This document shows, piece by piece, positions 1 through 6,340 of a stretch of 6,722 nucleotides of DNA. Source of the stretch: Pelagihabitans sp037969055 (GTDB lineage Bacteria > Bacteroidota > Bacteroidia > Flavobacteriales > Flavobacteriaceae); the NCBI GenBank assembly GCA_037969055.1, contig JBBKWR010000168.1, forward strand, positions 1 to 6,722. Reading direction: 5' to 3'. The notes under the pieces were generated by a model that was given only the letters and a program-made list of their open reading frames with translations, ran no database searches and had not been told where the DNA came from. The translations under genes and the position numbers were made by a program. Numbering within the stretch: the first letter of the stretch is position 1; each line of letters starts with the position of its first letter.

Positions 1-21
1 GAGATTTTGGTAAGGAATTGA
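1..21 (+). CDS. clpP: ATP-dependent Clp protease proteolytic subunit ClpP, last six codons (5' end outside the window)
   Basis: The first 21 bases read E-I-L-V-R-N followed by a TGA stop. Flavobacterial ClpP proteins usually end in a motif of the type GMIDE(V/I)L.RN, and clpP commonly lies directly upstream of clpX, so the fragment fits the end of ClpP well. ClpP is the serine peptidase chamber that ClpX feeds with unfolded substrates. The spacing to clpX is 102 bp with no strong terminator between them, consistent with one operon. Only six residues are visible, so the identification rests on this short match plus gene order; the catalytic residues are off the window. Confidence 0.62.
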   Translation, partial: EILVRN

Positions 22-123
22 CCATAAATTCGACGAAATACCCATAATTACGGGGACATTCCCCATAGTAATGAACCAAAAACGGGATTCTTTCGTTAGT
101 TTAGTAGAAAGGACGGTATTGAT

Positions 124-1359
124 ATGGCAAAAGAAAATTTAGAATGCTCATTTTGTGGAAGAAAAAAACCGGAGACCAATCTCTTGATCGCCGGACTGGA
201 TGCGCATATCTGTGACCGGTGTATCGAACAGGCACACGGTATCGTAGCCGAAGAATCTAAACAGGCAAAGACGAACGACCTATCGATGGAATTGGTGCTC
301 AAGAAACCCCTTGAAATCAAGGAGTTTTTGGACACTTTCGTCATCGGACAGGAACGCACCAAAAAAGTATTATCGGTAGCGGTATACAACCACTATAAGC
401 GATTGCTCCAGCCCACATCCAAAGACAACGACGTAGAAATACAGAAGAGCAATATTATCATGGTGGGCCAAACAGGTACCGGTAAGACCCTGATGGCCAA
501 AACCATTGCCCGCATGTTAAATGTACCCTTAGCCATTGTAGATGCTACCGTTCTTACGGAAGCCGGGTATGTCGGGGAAGATGTGGAAAGTATTCTTACC
601 CGATTATTGCAGGCCGCAGACTATAATTTGGAAAAGGCCGAACGCGGCATCGTATTCATCGATGAGATCGATAAAATCGCTCGTAAAGGCGACAACCCCT
701 CTATCACCAGGGACGTATCCGGGGAAGGCGTTCAACAAGGGTTGTTAAAACTATTGGAAGGAACGATGGTAAATGTGCCCCCCAAGGGAGGTAGAAAACA
801 TCCTGACCAGAAATTTATAGAAGTCAATACTGAAAATATCCTGTTTATCGCCGGAGGTGCTTTTGACGGAATTGAACGTGCCATTACCAAACGCTTGAAT
901 ATGCAAGCCGTTGGGTACAGTGCTTCCAAGGCTGATGAAAATGTAGACGAAACGAACATTTTACAATATATCATTCCCAAAGATCTTAAGGATTTTGGAT
1001 TGATCCCTGAAATTATTGGGAGGTTGCCGGTACTGACCTACATGAACCCACTGGATGAAAAAACACTCCGTGCCATTCTGACAGAACCTAAAAATGCCAT
1101 TATCAAACAGTACGAAAAACTTTTTGAAATGGACGGTATTAAATTCAAGATAACGGAGCAGGCATTAGATTTTATCGTGGAAAAAGCGATACAGTACAAA
1201 TTGGGCGCTAGGGGCCTTCGATCACTTTGCGAGGCCATTTTCACGGACGCGATGTTCGAGATGCCCAGTAGCGGAGAGAAGGAATTCAAAGTTACCAAAC
1301 CCTATGCTGAGGAGAAAATATTGCATGTGACCATAAAAAAACTGAAAGCGGTTTCTTAA
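124..1359 (+). CDS. clpX: ATP-dependent Clp protease ATP-binding subunit ClpX
   Basis: ClpX is the cytoplasmic hexameric AAA+ unfoldase that recognises tagged substrates and threads them into ClpP. The 411-residue product is normal family length and carries all the landmarks. The N-terminal zinc-binding domain has C8, C11, C30 and C33. Walker A is GQTGTGKT (115-122), the pore loop is GYVG (148-151), and Walker B is VFIDEID (177-183). The RKGD segment at 187-190 corresponds to the RKH-type loop. Sensor 1 lies near FIAGGAF (241-247), the arginine finger is in GRLP (R300), and sensor 2 is GARGLRS (361-367, R363). The ATG at 124 opens directly onto the zinc domain, so the start is secure. The ClpP-docking tripeptide, IGF in many bacteria, appears here as VGY (263-265). 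It probably shares a transcript with clpP and ends at the hairpin at 1391-1435. Confidence 0.98.
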   Translation: MAKENLECSFCGRKKPETNLLIAGLDAHICDRCIEQAHGIVAEESKQAKTNDLSMELVLKKPLEIKEFLDTFVIGQERTKKVLSVAVYNHYKRLLQPTSKDNDVEIQKSNIIMVGQTGTGKTLMAKTIARMLNVPLAIVDATVLTEAGYVGEDVESILTRLLQAADYNLEKAERGIVFIDEIDKIARKGDNPSITRDVSGEGVQQGLLKLLEGTMVNVPPKGGRKHPDQKFIEVNTENILFIAGGAFDGIERAITKRLNMQAVGYSASKADENVDETNILQYIIPKDLKDFGLIPEIIGRLPVLTYMNPLDEKTLRAILTEPKNAIIKQYEKLFEMDGIKFKITEQALDFIVEKAIQYKLGARGLRSLCEAIFTDAMFEMPSSGEKEFKVTKPYAEEKILHVTIKKLKAVS

Positions 1360-1390
1360 ACTTTGCCAACACCATCTATTACTGATATAC

Positions 1391-1439
1391 TAAACAAAGC
1401 CCCTCCAACAACTAGTGATGGAGGGGCTTTGTTTATTTA
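1391..1439. terminator. bidirectional intrinsic terminator between clpX and the convergent hydrolase gene
   Basis: Positions 1391-1407 and 1419-1435 are perfectly complementary over 17 bp around an 11-base loop. The stem core is GC-rich (GCCCCTCCA pairing with TGGAGGGGC). The outer part is A-rich on the left and T-rich on the right, so a U-rich tract follows the core in either direction. It lies 31 bp after the clpX stop and 60 bp beyond the stop of the minus-strand hydrolase gene. It is therefore placed to terminate both converging transcripts. Confidence 0.93.
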
Positions 1440-1494
1440 GTTCGAATGATGATTTTCTAAGACATTACCGCTTAGCCATAATTCTTGACAATTG

Positions 1495-2052
1495 CTAAAC
1501 TACCTTTTGCGCTTGTTTCTCTGGGGAAGTTACTAAAGTCAATAGATCAAGACATGCTTTTCGAATTATTTTTTCGTCAGAGTAAAGTTCATGACCAAAG
1601 TTTGGCACCACTTCCATCTCAATATTAAGTCTGTCGGACCAAGAATTTTCAGGTCTAAAAGTATCGTTTCCGCCATAAACCAAGGTGGTATCGCAATCCG
1701 GCTTCAAGTTTTCATGCCGGACCCTTGTAGCAGAAATAGCGTACAACGACTTTATGGGCAGGCCTTTCGCTGCCGCTTTCCAGGCAATGGTGCCGCCAGT
1801 ACTAAAGGCAAGGTAATGGCTTGCCTCGGTTTCCCTTTTTAAAAGATGGGCCACCGCCATATCGATTCCTCCATCAACAAATGCCTTATGGAGGTTTTCA
1901 GGACTTTTAATGGTCAAATCTATGTAACCAAGTTGTTGAATGTCGTAAAATACAATATCGTAATACTGTTGCAGGTATCCTAGATAAGAAGTGATCCAGA
2001 GACCCTTTTTTACCCCCCACATGTCGGATAGAACTACTAGTCTTTCAGCCAT
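1495..2052 (-). CDS. compact alpha/beta hydrolase-fold protein
   Basis: The 185-residue product has the features of a small alpha/beta hydrolase. There is an N-terminal beta strand (RLVVLSDMWG), a nucleophile elbow AFSTG with Ser84, an acidic residue in YGGND (Asp130) and a histidine in FGHEL (His154). Their order and spacing suit a Ser-Asp-His triad. The elbow begins with Ala instead of the more common Gly (AxSxG). There is little room for a lid domain between strands, and no signal peptide or membrane segment is seen, so it is probably cytoplasmic. The substrate cannot be told; esterase, thioesterase and lipase-like roles are all possible. The ATG at 2052 begins just before the first beta strand. 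It converges on clpX, with the shared terminator at 1391-1439, and lies 255 bp downstream of the lipoprotein gene on the same strand, so co-transcription is uncertain. Confidence 0.8.
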   Translation of the reverse strand: MAERLVVLSDMWGVKKGLWITSYLGYLQQYYDIVFYDIQQLGYIDLTIKSPENLHKAFVDGGIDMAVAHLLKRETEASHYLAFSTGGTIAWKAAAKGLPIKSLYAISATRVRHENLKPDCDTTLVYGGNDTFRPENSWSDRLNIEMEVVPNFGHELYSDEKIIRKACLDLLTLVTSPEKQAQKVV

Positions 2053-2307
2053 TTGTTTACTTTAATATTTATGATCAGCAAGTTTGGAGGAACTAATTTG
2101 AACAATTATTATCGTAAACTGCTATTTTTTTGTTCATCTGAATTATTTCATCGATGTAGGCCCCTATTACCCATCTTGACCACAACTGAAAACGATGAAA
2201 ACCAAGGATCCGTATACTTGGCCCTTTAATTTTATCCAGCATACCTAAGAGCCCCATTACCGCATTGCAATTCATTCCTAGACAAGATTATGTATAGCCA
2301 GCAAAAT
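2053..2307. other. 255-bp spacer with no convincing gene
   Basis: This stretch separates the lipoprotein stop from the hydrolase start. A 60-codon minus-strand reading frame (2275-2093) crosses it, but its product resembles nothing I recognise, has no leader or domain signature and is short enough to be chance. A weak 5-bp inverted repeat (2202-2206 with 2217-2221, loop of 10) is followed on the minus strand by interrupted T runs and could be a poor terminator for the lipoprotein gene. I see no tRNA, riboswitch or good promoter match for the hydrolase. Confidence 0.5.
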
Positions 2308-2673
2308 CTAGTAATTACCATTTGTGAACCAGTAATTATAATTATAGGTCTCCCGACTGGCTGCTCTGGCAAATACATAAATCCCAACGACCGATCCCGC
2401 CAAACCGATGGATTTGACAATTGAAAATTTAGGTTTTTGCATCGAGTATAGCTTGGAAACGGGAATTTCCACTGGTTGGCCTGATTTTATTCGTATCGTT
2501 ATGATACTATCATTGGCCTGTAGCAAGTTCCCTTTTATGCTAACGTTATTCATTGTCATCACGCGATATTTAGCCCCTAATACCAAGTGATCTGATCCCA
2601 TATTTACCCTTTTATAACTATAACAACTCGAAAAAAGGAAACTTATCGCCAGAAGCCAAATTTTTGTTTTCAT
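2308..2673 (-). CDS. small predicted lipoprotein with a beta-rich core and a C-terminal hydrophobic helix
   Basis: The 121-residue product starts with a classic lipoprotein leader: K2 and K4, a hydrophobic stretch (IWLLAISFLF) and a lipobox ending in SSC with Cys17 as the likely lipidated residue. The segment from about 33 to 75 alternates hydrophobic and polar residues (KYRVMTMNNVSIKGNLL, then DSIITIRIKSG and VEIPVSKLYSMQ). This suggests a small beta-barrel or SH3/LSm-like fold. Residues 88-103 form a hydrophobic, glycine-containing helix, and the tail is rich in Tyr, Asn and Trp. Similar short lipoproteins are common and unnamed in Bacteroidota. I cannot assign a function; an envelope location is the only safe inference. 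A promoter-like element lies just upstream, and the AraC gene precedes it by 100 bp on the same strand. Confidence 0.8.
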   Translation of the reverse strand: MKTKIWLLAISFLFSSCYSYKRVNMGSDHLVLGAKYRVMTMNNVSIKGNLLQANDSIITIRIKSGQPVEIPVSKLYSMQKPKFSIVKSIGLAGSVVGIYVFARAASRETYNYNYWFTNGNY

Positions 2674-2699
2674 AATAAATAGCTTTTAATTGTTCGCAA

Positions 2700-2734
2700 C
2701 AAATTTAGAGGTAGGCACACATATCGATGTCCAA
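2700..2734 (-). promoter_or_regulatory. putative Bacteroidota-type promoter for the lipoprotein gene
   Basis: On the minus strand, TAAATTTG at 2707-2700 matches the Bacteroidota -7 consensus TAnnTTTG exactly. A TTG at 2734-2732 sits 24 bases further upstream, slightly longer than the usual spacing of about 17-23. The -7 box lies 26 bases before the lipoprotein ATG, giving a short leader. It suggests the lipoprotein can be transcribed apart from the AraC gene. Confidence 0.45.
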
Positions 2735-2773
2735 TAATCTCCATAATGGAAAAATCAGGACAAGCTTTGACAC

Positions 2774-3913
2774 TTATTTAGAGAAGGATCTTCGGTACTG
2801 GGTCGGGGTTTGTGCAGTAAATTTTTTAAAAGCAGTATAGTAAGCCGATTTTGAGTTAAAGCCACATTCCAAACCAATGGCCGCTATTGTATAGCAGGTA
2901 AAAGTATCATCAGCCAGTAGTTTCTTGGCTTCAGATATACGAAATTGATTGATGTACTCAGAAAAATTGCCTCCGGTATGCGTATTCATTAATTTGGATA
3001 GACTACTGACCCCTATATCAACCTCCTGTGAAACCTCTTCAAGGCTCAAATAGGGATCGAGAAATTTTTGATGTTCAATAATATAGCTGTTGATCAACTT
3101 GAAGGTCCTCTCCTCCTTTTCCATCTTCCTTGCCTGTTTCAGATCAAGTTGAATGTTCTTAAGATCAGTTGGTCGTTCATTCCTAATTTCCGTTCGTAAT
3201 GAAATTCTATCTTTCAATATTACGTACCTAAAGAATGCCTGATAGCCTACCCAATAGATCAAAAGGGAAGAACCCAGCCGCAATGGATAAAAGCTATAGG
3301 GCTCGCTTACCATTCCCGTAATGTTAAAAAAAATGGCCATCATCCAAAGTACAAATACACCTGCCCCAAAAAACATGAACCGTTTAATCCAAAGTAAATC
3401 ATCGAAAACCAACACAGGGCTATATAATTCCTGGTATCGGTACAACAAGCGCACTGACTTGATAAAAAGAAAAAGCGAAAAGGACAAAGCAACCATGTCC
3501 TCGAAGATATTGTAGGTCCCAATCCGCCCGGTGTCGATAGCCCCATGGTAGGCCAACCAAATAAAGAAGCTCCTGGCGAAAATAGCCGATAAAAAGATAA
3601 CTCCCGATAAAATGAAAAAAGGCCTTCTTTTATTTTCCAATTCCAAATAAAATATCAAAAATGCATAAAACATGGGTACGATCAAAATGTACCACGGGAC
3701 CAGAAAGTGCTGCATGAAGAAGTTCGAAGGCGCCAATTTCTCATCGACCCACCACGATTGTAGGTTGTTCAAAGAGAGAAAAAAAACGAAAAGGTTTAAG
3801 AATAATACGGGCTTTTCTATTTTTTTTCTGGAAAGAAAGCTTGCAATGTTAAATACAAATCCTTGTATGGCACCAGCAATCATCAAAAAATTGAATACTG
3901 AGGTGGCATTCAT
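2774..3913 (-). CDS. membrane-anchored AraC-family transcriptional regulator (multi-TM sensor plus C-terminal HTH)
   Basis: The 379-residue protein has an N-terminal half with about seven hydrophobic segments, near residues 6-27, 35-51, 70-90, 99-120, 137-156, 178-198 and 213-232. A charged linker follows (235-280). The C-terminal AraC DNA-binding domain has a first helix-turn-helix around 290-333 (SLEEVSQEVDIGVSSLSKLM) and a second at 342-375 with the family signature GFNSKSAYYTAFKKF and TPTQYRR. Seven membrane segments would put the N-terminus outside and the HTH domain in the cytoplasm. Such 7TM-AraC proteins are widespread in Flavobacteriia and are thought to couple a membrane signal to transcription; the ligand is not known. 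The ATG at 3913 starts immediately before the first membrane segment. It is 37 bp downstream of the GH3 gene on the same strand, suggesting a shared function or transcript, and a palindrome in that gap may serve autoregulation. Confidence 0.92.
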   Translation of the reverse strand: MNATSVFNFLMIAGAIQGFVFNIASFLSRKKIEKPVLFLNLFVFFLSLNNLQSWWVDEKLAPSNFFMQHFLVPWYILIVPMFYAFLIFYLELENKRRPFFILSGVIFLSAIFARSFFIWLAYHGAIDTGRIGTYNIFEDMVALSFSLFLFIKSVRLLYRYQELYSPVLVFDDLLWIKRFMFFGAGVFVLWMMAIFFNITGMVSEPYSFYPLRLGSSLLIYWVGYQAFFRYVILKDRISLRTEIRNERPTDLKNIQLDLKQARKMEKEERTFKLINSYIIEHQKFLDPYLSLEEVSQEVDIGVSSLSKLMNTHTGGNFSEYINQFRISEAKKLLADDTFTCYTIAAIGLECGFNSKSAYYTAFKKFTAQTPTQYRRSFSK

Positions 3914-3932
3914 TGTTAATAATGTTGGAACG

Positions 3933-3947
3933 GTATATTAAATATAC
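3933..3947. promoter_or_regulatory. 15-bp palindrome, candidate operator for the AraC-type gene
   Basis: GTATATT-A-AATATAC is a perfect inverted repeat with 7-base arms and a one-base centre. It lies in the 37-bp gap between the GH3 stop and the AraC-gene ATG. It is too AT-rich and has too small a loop to be a good terminator hairpin. It overlaps the -7-like element of the putative promoter, which would suit a repressor or autoregulatory site. Nothing shows which protein binds it. Confidence 0.4.
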
Positions 3948-3971
3948 AATCTATTTGTTCATCGCCAACAA
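3939..3971 (-). promoter_or_regulatory. putative promoter for the AraC-type regulator inside the GH3 3' end
   Basis: On the minus strand, TATATTTA (3946-3939) matches TAnnTTTG at all but the last base. Two overlapping TTG triplets lie upstream within the GH3 coding end: 3968-3966 (spacing 19) and 3971-3969 (spacing 22). Both spacings fall in the usual Bacteroidota range. Transcription would begin roughly 20 bases before the ATG at 3913. Confidence 0.4.
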
Positions 3972-5465
3972 CTCTTCCAAATAGTCTCTTTGGTTCGATA
4001 GCCGGGGTATTTTGTGCTGCCCGCCCAGCTTATTCTTTGATTTTAACCAATCATAAAAAAGATTTTCCCTCGCAATGTGAATTTTGGGCATTTTAAGCGT
4101 GATGTTGTTATAGCGCTTCGCCTCGTAGTCCGAATTCAATGATTTGAGAGCATTGTCCAAGAATTCAGTAAAATAATTCAAATCTTCTGGTACTTTTCTA
4201 AACTCAATGATCCATTCATGCGCCCCTTTTTCTTTTCCGGCCATAAAAATGGGCCCTGCCGTATAATCCTTGATTTCTGCCCCGGTTTTAAGGCATATAT
4301 TTTTTAATGCCTCTTCGGCGTTTTCAATGATCAACTCCTCACCAAATACGTTAATATGGTGCTTGGTTCGGCCTGTCACCTTTATCCTATAAGGGTCGGT
4401 GGAAGTAAAACGTACAGTGTCGCCAATTTTATAGCGCCACAACCCTGAATTGGTTGTGATGACGATTGCATAATTGACCCCTTTTACCACTTCCATAAGG
4501 GGTATTGCTATTTGGGTTGAAGTGCCATAGCTATCCATTGGTATGAACTCATAGAAGATACCATAGTCCAGCATCAGCAGCAGGTCATCGGCGTTGTTCC
4601 TATCCTGTATGGCAAAGAATCCTTCCGATGCATTGTAAATTTCATAGTATTTAAAATTTTTTCGGGGCAACAACTTTTTATATTGCTCTTTATAGGGATT
4701 AAAACTAACCCCGCCATGAAAATACACCTCAAGATTTTCCCACACCTGGAACAAATTGTCTTTTCCGGTCTCCTCCAACACATTGTTCAACAATACCAAC
4801 ATCCAAGACGGAACACCGGCCAAACTCGTCACGTTCTCCTGGGTGCTCTCGCTGATTATGGCTTTCAACTTACTTTCCCATTCGCTCATAAGCGAGACCT
4901 TGCTGCTTGGGGTACTGCTAAATTCGGCCCATAGCGGCATATTATCGATCAAGATAGCGGAGAGGTCACCAAAAAACGAGCCATTATCTTCGTAGAGTTC
5001 CTTGCTGCCCCCCAAACGAAGGCTCTTTCCTGTAAACAACTGGGAGTTTTCGTTGTTATTCAAGTAAAGGCATAATAAATCTTTCCCGGATTTGTAATGA
5101 CAGTCCTCCAAGGCCTCCAAACTTACCGGTATGAACTTACTTTTGGCATTGGTCGTGCCGCTGCTCTTAGCGAACCAATTGATCGATGTGGGCCAGAAAA
5201 GATTTTGCTCCCCTTTTCGGGTACGCTCAATGATGGGTTCTATTTCTTCATAAGTGACAATGGGCACCCTATCCTTAAATGTTTCATAGTTACCAATCGA
5301 CTCGAAGCCATATTTTCTTCCAATCTCAGTGTCTTCGGCAATTTCCAATAATTGATGCAAGACCTCTTCCTGGACCTCACCTGGATATTTTAAAAAAAGC
5401 TCAATCTGGTGAAAGCGCTTTTTAATCAACCATGAGGCAATTGAATTGAATAATGGTATGGGCAT
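3951..5465 (-). CDS. GH3 auxin-responsive promoter family protein (acyl-adenylating / acyl-amido synthetase-like)
   Basis: GH3 proteins belong to the ANL adenylate-forming superfamily. The plant members activate carboxylic acids such as jasmonate or indole acetate with ATP and conjugate them to amino acids; substrates of bacterial members are largely unknown. The 504-residue product is typical of the shorter bacterial forms. Motifs in order: the phosphate-binding loop SSGTTNAKSKFIP (101-113), a hydrophobic core with AGVPSWM (216-222), the nucleotide-binding YNASEGFF (277-284), WRYKIGDTVRF (343-353) with Asp349 as probable ribose ligand, and the hinge region TGRTKHHINVFGEEL (364-378). The C-terminal GGQHKIPRL (481-489) corresponds to the family's conserved Q.K.PR segment. 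All key motifs are intact, so it should be an active cytoplasmic enzyme. The ATG at 5465 is 80 bp from the divergent DUF2797 start, and the AraC gene follows 37 bp downstream. Confidence 0.95.
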   Translation of the reverse strand: MPIPLFNSIASWLIKKRFHQIELFLKYPGEVQEEVLHQLLEIAEDTEIGRKYGFESIGNYETFKDRVPIVTYEEIEPIIERTRKGEQNLFWPTSINWFAKSSGTTNAKSKFIPVSLEALEDCHYKSGKDLLCLYLNNNENSQLFTGKSLRLGGSKELYEDNGSFFGDLSAILIDNMPLWAEFSSTPSSKVSLMSEWESKLKAIISESTQENVTSLAGVPSWMLVLLNNVLEETGKDNLFQVWENLEVYFHGGVSFNPYKEQYKKLLPRKNFKYYEIYNASEGFFAIQDRNNADDLLLMLDYGIFYEFIPMDSYGTSTQIAIPLMEVVKGVNYAIVITTNSGLWRYKIGDTVRFTSTDPYRIKVTGRTKHHINVFGEELIIENAEEALKNICLKTGAEIKDYTAGPIFMAGKEKGAHEWIIEFRKVPEDLNYFTEFLDNALKSLNSDYEAKRYNNITLKMPKIHIARENLFYDWLKSKNKLGGQHKIPRLSNQRDYLEELLAMNK

Positions 5466-5466
5466 T

Positions 5467-5500
5467 TTTGGGTATCTTTAACCTGTTAAAAATAGCTTTT
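5467..5500 (+). promoter_or_regulatory. putative promoter for the DUF2797 gene
   Basis: TTTG at 5467-5470 and TAGCTTTT at 5493-5500 form a -33/-7 pair with a 22-base gap. The -7 box matches TAnnTTTG at all but the last base. Transcription would start about 40 bases before the ATG at 5546 and downstream of the alternative ATG at 5453, so the element also favours the shorter protein. The same 80-bp interval must hold the promoter of the divergent GH3 gene, for which I found no equally good match. Confidence 0.4.
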
Positions 5501-5545
5501 AAAGTTATCAATTTAAAATCGATTCTTTTAACCAATTTAACTCAG

Positions 5546-6340
5546 ATGGCATACGAAGGCGTATTGCGAAAAATGCAGACCGAAATAGGGAGCCCTATAC
5601 AATATTATTTGGTCTTCGAGAACGACTTTTTGAACGTAAACCAAATCCTTGATAAAGAAGTGTCGATCAATTTTATCAAGTTTCAATGCCTGAATTGTGG
5701 GGAAGATCGACCCATTTATCGACAGGGATTCTGTAGGACCTGCTTTTTTGAGATTCCGTCCGCCGGGGATTGGATCATGAGGCCCGAGCTTAGTACCGCA
5801 CATTTAGACAAGGAAGACCGTAATCTGGAATATGAAAAGAGGGTTCAATTGCAACCGCATGTCGTATATCTTGCCAATTCGAGCAATATCAAAGTAGGGG
5901 TCACGCGTAAATCCCAGATCCCCACGCGTTGGATCGATCAAGGGGCGCATGAGGCCATCGAAATTGTGGAGGTACCGAACCGTTATTTGGCAGGAATTAC
6001 CGAAGTGGCCTTAAAAGACCACATCGGGGATAAGACCAATTGGCGAAAAATGCTGACCAATGAGGTGGAAGATGAAGATTTGGTGGAATGGCGCAGTAAA
6101 CTAAAACATTTTATTCCACAGGAGGCACAAGCCTACTATATCGAGAGTAACAAAGAAACCCATTTAGACTTCCCGGTGCTAAACTATCCGAAAAAGGTAA
6201 AAAGCCTCAATTTGGACAATACCCCTCATTACAAAGGTGTGCTGAAGGGCATCAAAGGACAGTACCTTATCTTTGAAGACAATGTTGTATTTAATATCCG
6301 TGGGAGCGAGGGGTATTACGTTGGGCTCAATATTAATTGA
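5546..6340 (+). CDS. DUF2797 domain-containing protein with zinc-binding cysteines and a GIY-YIG-like core
   Basis: The 264-residue product is a full-length DUF2797 protein of unknown function. C48, C51, C63 and C66 (CLNC and CRTC) form a probable zinc ribbon. The central part (107-153) contains VVYLANSSNIKVGVTR, IPTRWIDQGA and ITEVALKDH, whose order recalls the GIY, YIG/KIG, catalytic-Arg and Glu elements of GIY-YIG/T5orf172 domains; this likeness is my inference. The C-terminus (228-264) is a short beta-rich module resembling the protein's own N-terminus. No signal peptide or membrane segment is present, so it should be cytoplasmic. I chose ATG 5546 rather than 5453 because the family begins with the M.YEGVLRKM-type sequence, the extra 31 residues look like translated spacer, and the longer form would overlap the GH3 start. 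It diverges from GH3 and its stop overlaps the AsmA-like gene by 8 bp. Confidence 0.9.
   Translation: MAYEGVLRKMQTEIGSPIQYYLVFENDFLNVNQILDKEVSINFIKFQCLNCGEDRPIYRQGFCRTCFFEIPSAGDWIMRPELSTAHLDKEDRNLEYEKRVQLQPHVVYLANSSNIKVGVTRKSQIPTRWIDQGAHEAIEIVEVPNRYLAGITEVALKDHIGDKTNWRKMLTNEVEDEDLVEWRSKLKHFIPQEAQAYYIESNKETHLDFPVLNYPKKVKSLNLDNTPHYKGVLKGIKGQYLIFEDNVVFNIRGSEGYYVGLNIN

Noticed and set aside
96..389. 97-codon frame antisense to clpX
   Set aside because: It mirrors the clpX coding sequence and shows no independent protein features.
2202..2221. Inverted repeat CCAAG/CTTGG with a 10-base loop, possible terminator of the lipoprotein gene
   Set aside because: The stem is only 5 bp, the T runs after it are interrupted, and it lies 87 bp past the stop codon.
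2093..2275. 60-codon minus-strand reading frame between lipoprotein and hydrolase genes
   Set aside because: No leader, domain or recognisable homology; length is compatible with chance.
2740..2750. Palindrome TCCAT-A-ATGGA in the AraC-lipoprotein gap
   Set aside because: Arms of 5 bp are common by chance, and no nearby promoter element overlaps it.
5453..5545. Upstream ATG giving DUF2797 a 31-residue extension
   Set aside because: The extra residues look like translated AT-rich spacer, would overlap the divergent GH3 start, and lie upstream of the best promoter-like pair. The family start matches the ATG at 5546.
5466..5545. Promoter for GH3 on the minus strand
   Set aside because: TAACTTTA and TATTTTTA resemble a -7 box, but available TTG triplets are at 25 or 14 bases, outside the usual spacing, so no site is called although one must exist nearby.
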